From Sphingobacterium hotanense (GTDB taxonomy: Bacteria; Bacteroidota; Bacteroidia; Sphingobacteriales; Sphingobacteriaceae), in contig NZ_CP030848.1 of NCBI RefSeq assembly GCF_008274825.1, positions 2,418,001 to 2,482,000 on the forward strand: DNA of 64,000 nucleotides, given 5' to 3'. A program made the translations under genes and the position numbers. The notes under the pieces were generated by a model. That model did not search any database, was not told the DNA's origin, and worked only from the letters and a program-made list of their open reading frames with translations. Position 1 is the first letter of the stretch. Each line of letters begins with the position of its first letter. Of the stretch, positions 63,265-64,000 are shown piece by piece.

Positions 63265-64000
63265 TTACGCTAGTAACTTCAAGAACAAATCATTCCAATT
63301 GTTTACAAAAGGTTGCTCCATATTAATCTTCTTGACTTCAGTGAATTCATCAGTTCTCTTTTTAACGACATCTAGCATCAATGTGGCTAATTCATGGGCT
63401 GAATTGGGGTCGAAATACCTTACGTACTGACTTCCGGCCGCGGTTTCCTTCGCATATGGCAAATCCGACAAAAGCATCATTTTATTAAATATAGAAAACT
63501 CCGTTATTGGTAATCCCCAAGTCTCAACTTTTGAAGGAAACACAAGACAATCACTTTGAGCATATTGATGAAAAAGTTCCTTCCGGTCAACAAACCCTAT
63601 CCAGTGCAAGCTCTTCACGTGTCCCCATTTTCGAAATAACCATTTGGAGTAAGAATTTTCTTCACCGTTTAAAGTGATATTCACTTGAAATTCCTCCGCA
63701 GTCATCTCTTCAAGTATCGCTGTAGCAGCACAAAGGCATTCGAAATTCTTGTGTGTATTGGGTGATGCGGGGTAAATGAACTTAGTTTTATTGGATGTCA
63801 AATCTTCGAAATGATTAACTTCTTCTAATTGGGGGAGGTTTGGTAAAGCAATAATAATACGTTTCTCGCTTAATTTGAACATTCGAACAAATTCATTTCT
63901 TATCCATGCTTGCTGAACGATGACGTAGTCATTATCGGAAATCCCTTTCTTGTAAATATACTTTGAAAAGAGTGAGAACAGCACAATCTTAGGCGCAAAA
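63265..64000 (-). CDS. Glycosyltransferase (partial, 5' end beyond the window)
   Basis: The 3' part of a GT-B glycosyltransferase gene, open to the right edge (reads FAPKIVLFSLFSKYIYKKG at the edge). It includes KFIYPASPNTHKNFECL near the linker and the donor-binding block YAQSDCLVFPSKVETWGLPI, whose E-x-WG-x-P pattern is typical of glycosyltransferase group 1. The start codon lies outside the window; an in-frame GTG at 63984 is unlikely to be it. It is the first visible gene of the exopolysaccharide operon. Confidence 0.85.
   Translation of the reverse strand, partial: FAPKIVLFSLFSKYIYKKGISDNDYVIVQQAWIRNEFVRMFKLSEKRIIIALPNLPQLEEVNHFEDLTSNKTKFIYPASPNTHKNFECLCAATAILEEMTAEEFQVNITLNGEENSYSKWLFRKWGHVKSLHWIGFVDRKELFHQYAQSDCLVFPSKVETWGLPITEFSIFNKMMLLSDLPYAKETAAGSQYVRYFDPNSAHELATLMLDVVKKRTDEFTEVKKINMEQPFVNNWNDLFLKLLA

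Overview
The window reads as a chromosome segment of a Bacteroidota bacterium, most likely of the Sphingobacteriaceae (Sphingobacterium-like). The reasons are a long LeuS, the FtsX-DUF3098-UppP gene order, an ISAon1-type two-ORF transposase, BfmA/BtgA plus DUF5712 mobilization genes, a heparinase/GH88/GH2 cluster, and promoters of the TTTG-N19-TAnnTTTG type. The genus is inferred from gene content only.

Layout. 1-3773: a group II intron on the minus strand that carries a second complete group II intron inside it (a twintron). The outer intron sits in the T-tract of the leuS terminator. 3831-10834: core genes leuS, then ftsX, DUF3098, uppP, truB and ribF. 10961-18300: an orphan HipB-like regulator, a frameshifted lipoprotein, small envelope proteins, a three-gene envelope operon and a pair of small membrane proteins. 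18365-20774: a tight operon of a cysteine-synthase-like PLP enzyme, a papain-like-fold protein and PanD. 20951-22713: a LapA-like protein, an SPFH protein with a ribbon-helix-helix partner, and tRNA-Lys(TTT). 22782-24213: an ISAon1-type insertion sequence. 24241 to about 32500: a mobilizable island with a tyrosine integrase, helix-turn-helix proteins, cargo that includes a duplicated nucleotidyltransferase-HEPN-like protein, and bfmA/bfmB-type mobilization genes. 32636-33333: a structured, possibly RNA-coding stretch and the tail of a dead ClC channel gene. 33381-40614: housekeeping and hydrolase genes (DinB, HD, MDR oxidoreductase, ADP-ribosylglycohydrolase, MutS-like ATPase, metallophosphoesterase). 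40823-46181: heparinase II/III, GH88 and GH2 enzymes for uronic-acid glycans. 46262-53222: TPM protein, DUF4230, methyltransferase, MFS exporter, a thioredoxin-like lipoprotein and a frameshifted outer-membrane protein. 53829-64000: an exopolysaccharide locus on the minus strand.

How the genes work together. The exopolysaccharide locus has glycosyltransferases and an acyltransferase upstream and Wza/Wzc export components at its 3' end. Between them lies a compact block of PqqD-like protein, NTP_transf_5 nucleotidyltransferase, ABC exporter and HPr-kinase-like protein. These four families are also found together as tailoring and export genes of lasso-peptide clusters, but no lasso cyclase or precursor is visible here. 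That block, the PLP-enzyme/papain-like/PanD operon and the duplicated HEPN protein are the best candidates for undescribed biology.

Three genes carry apparent single-base frameshifts (11.7 kb, 37.4 kb, 52.9 kb). Either decay or assembly error could explain them. A family of palindromic intergenic repeats built on ATTGGGTTTGA-like units occurs three times (12.2, 35.7 and 53.6 kb).
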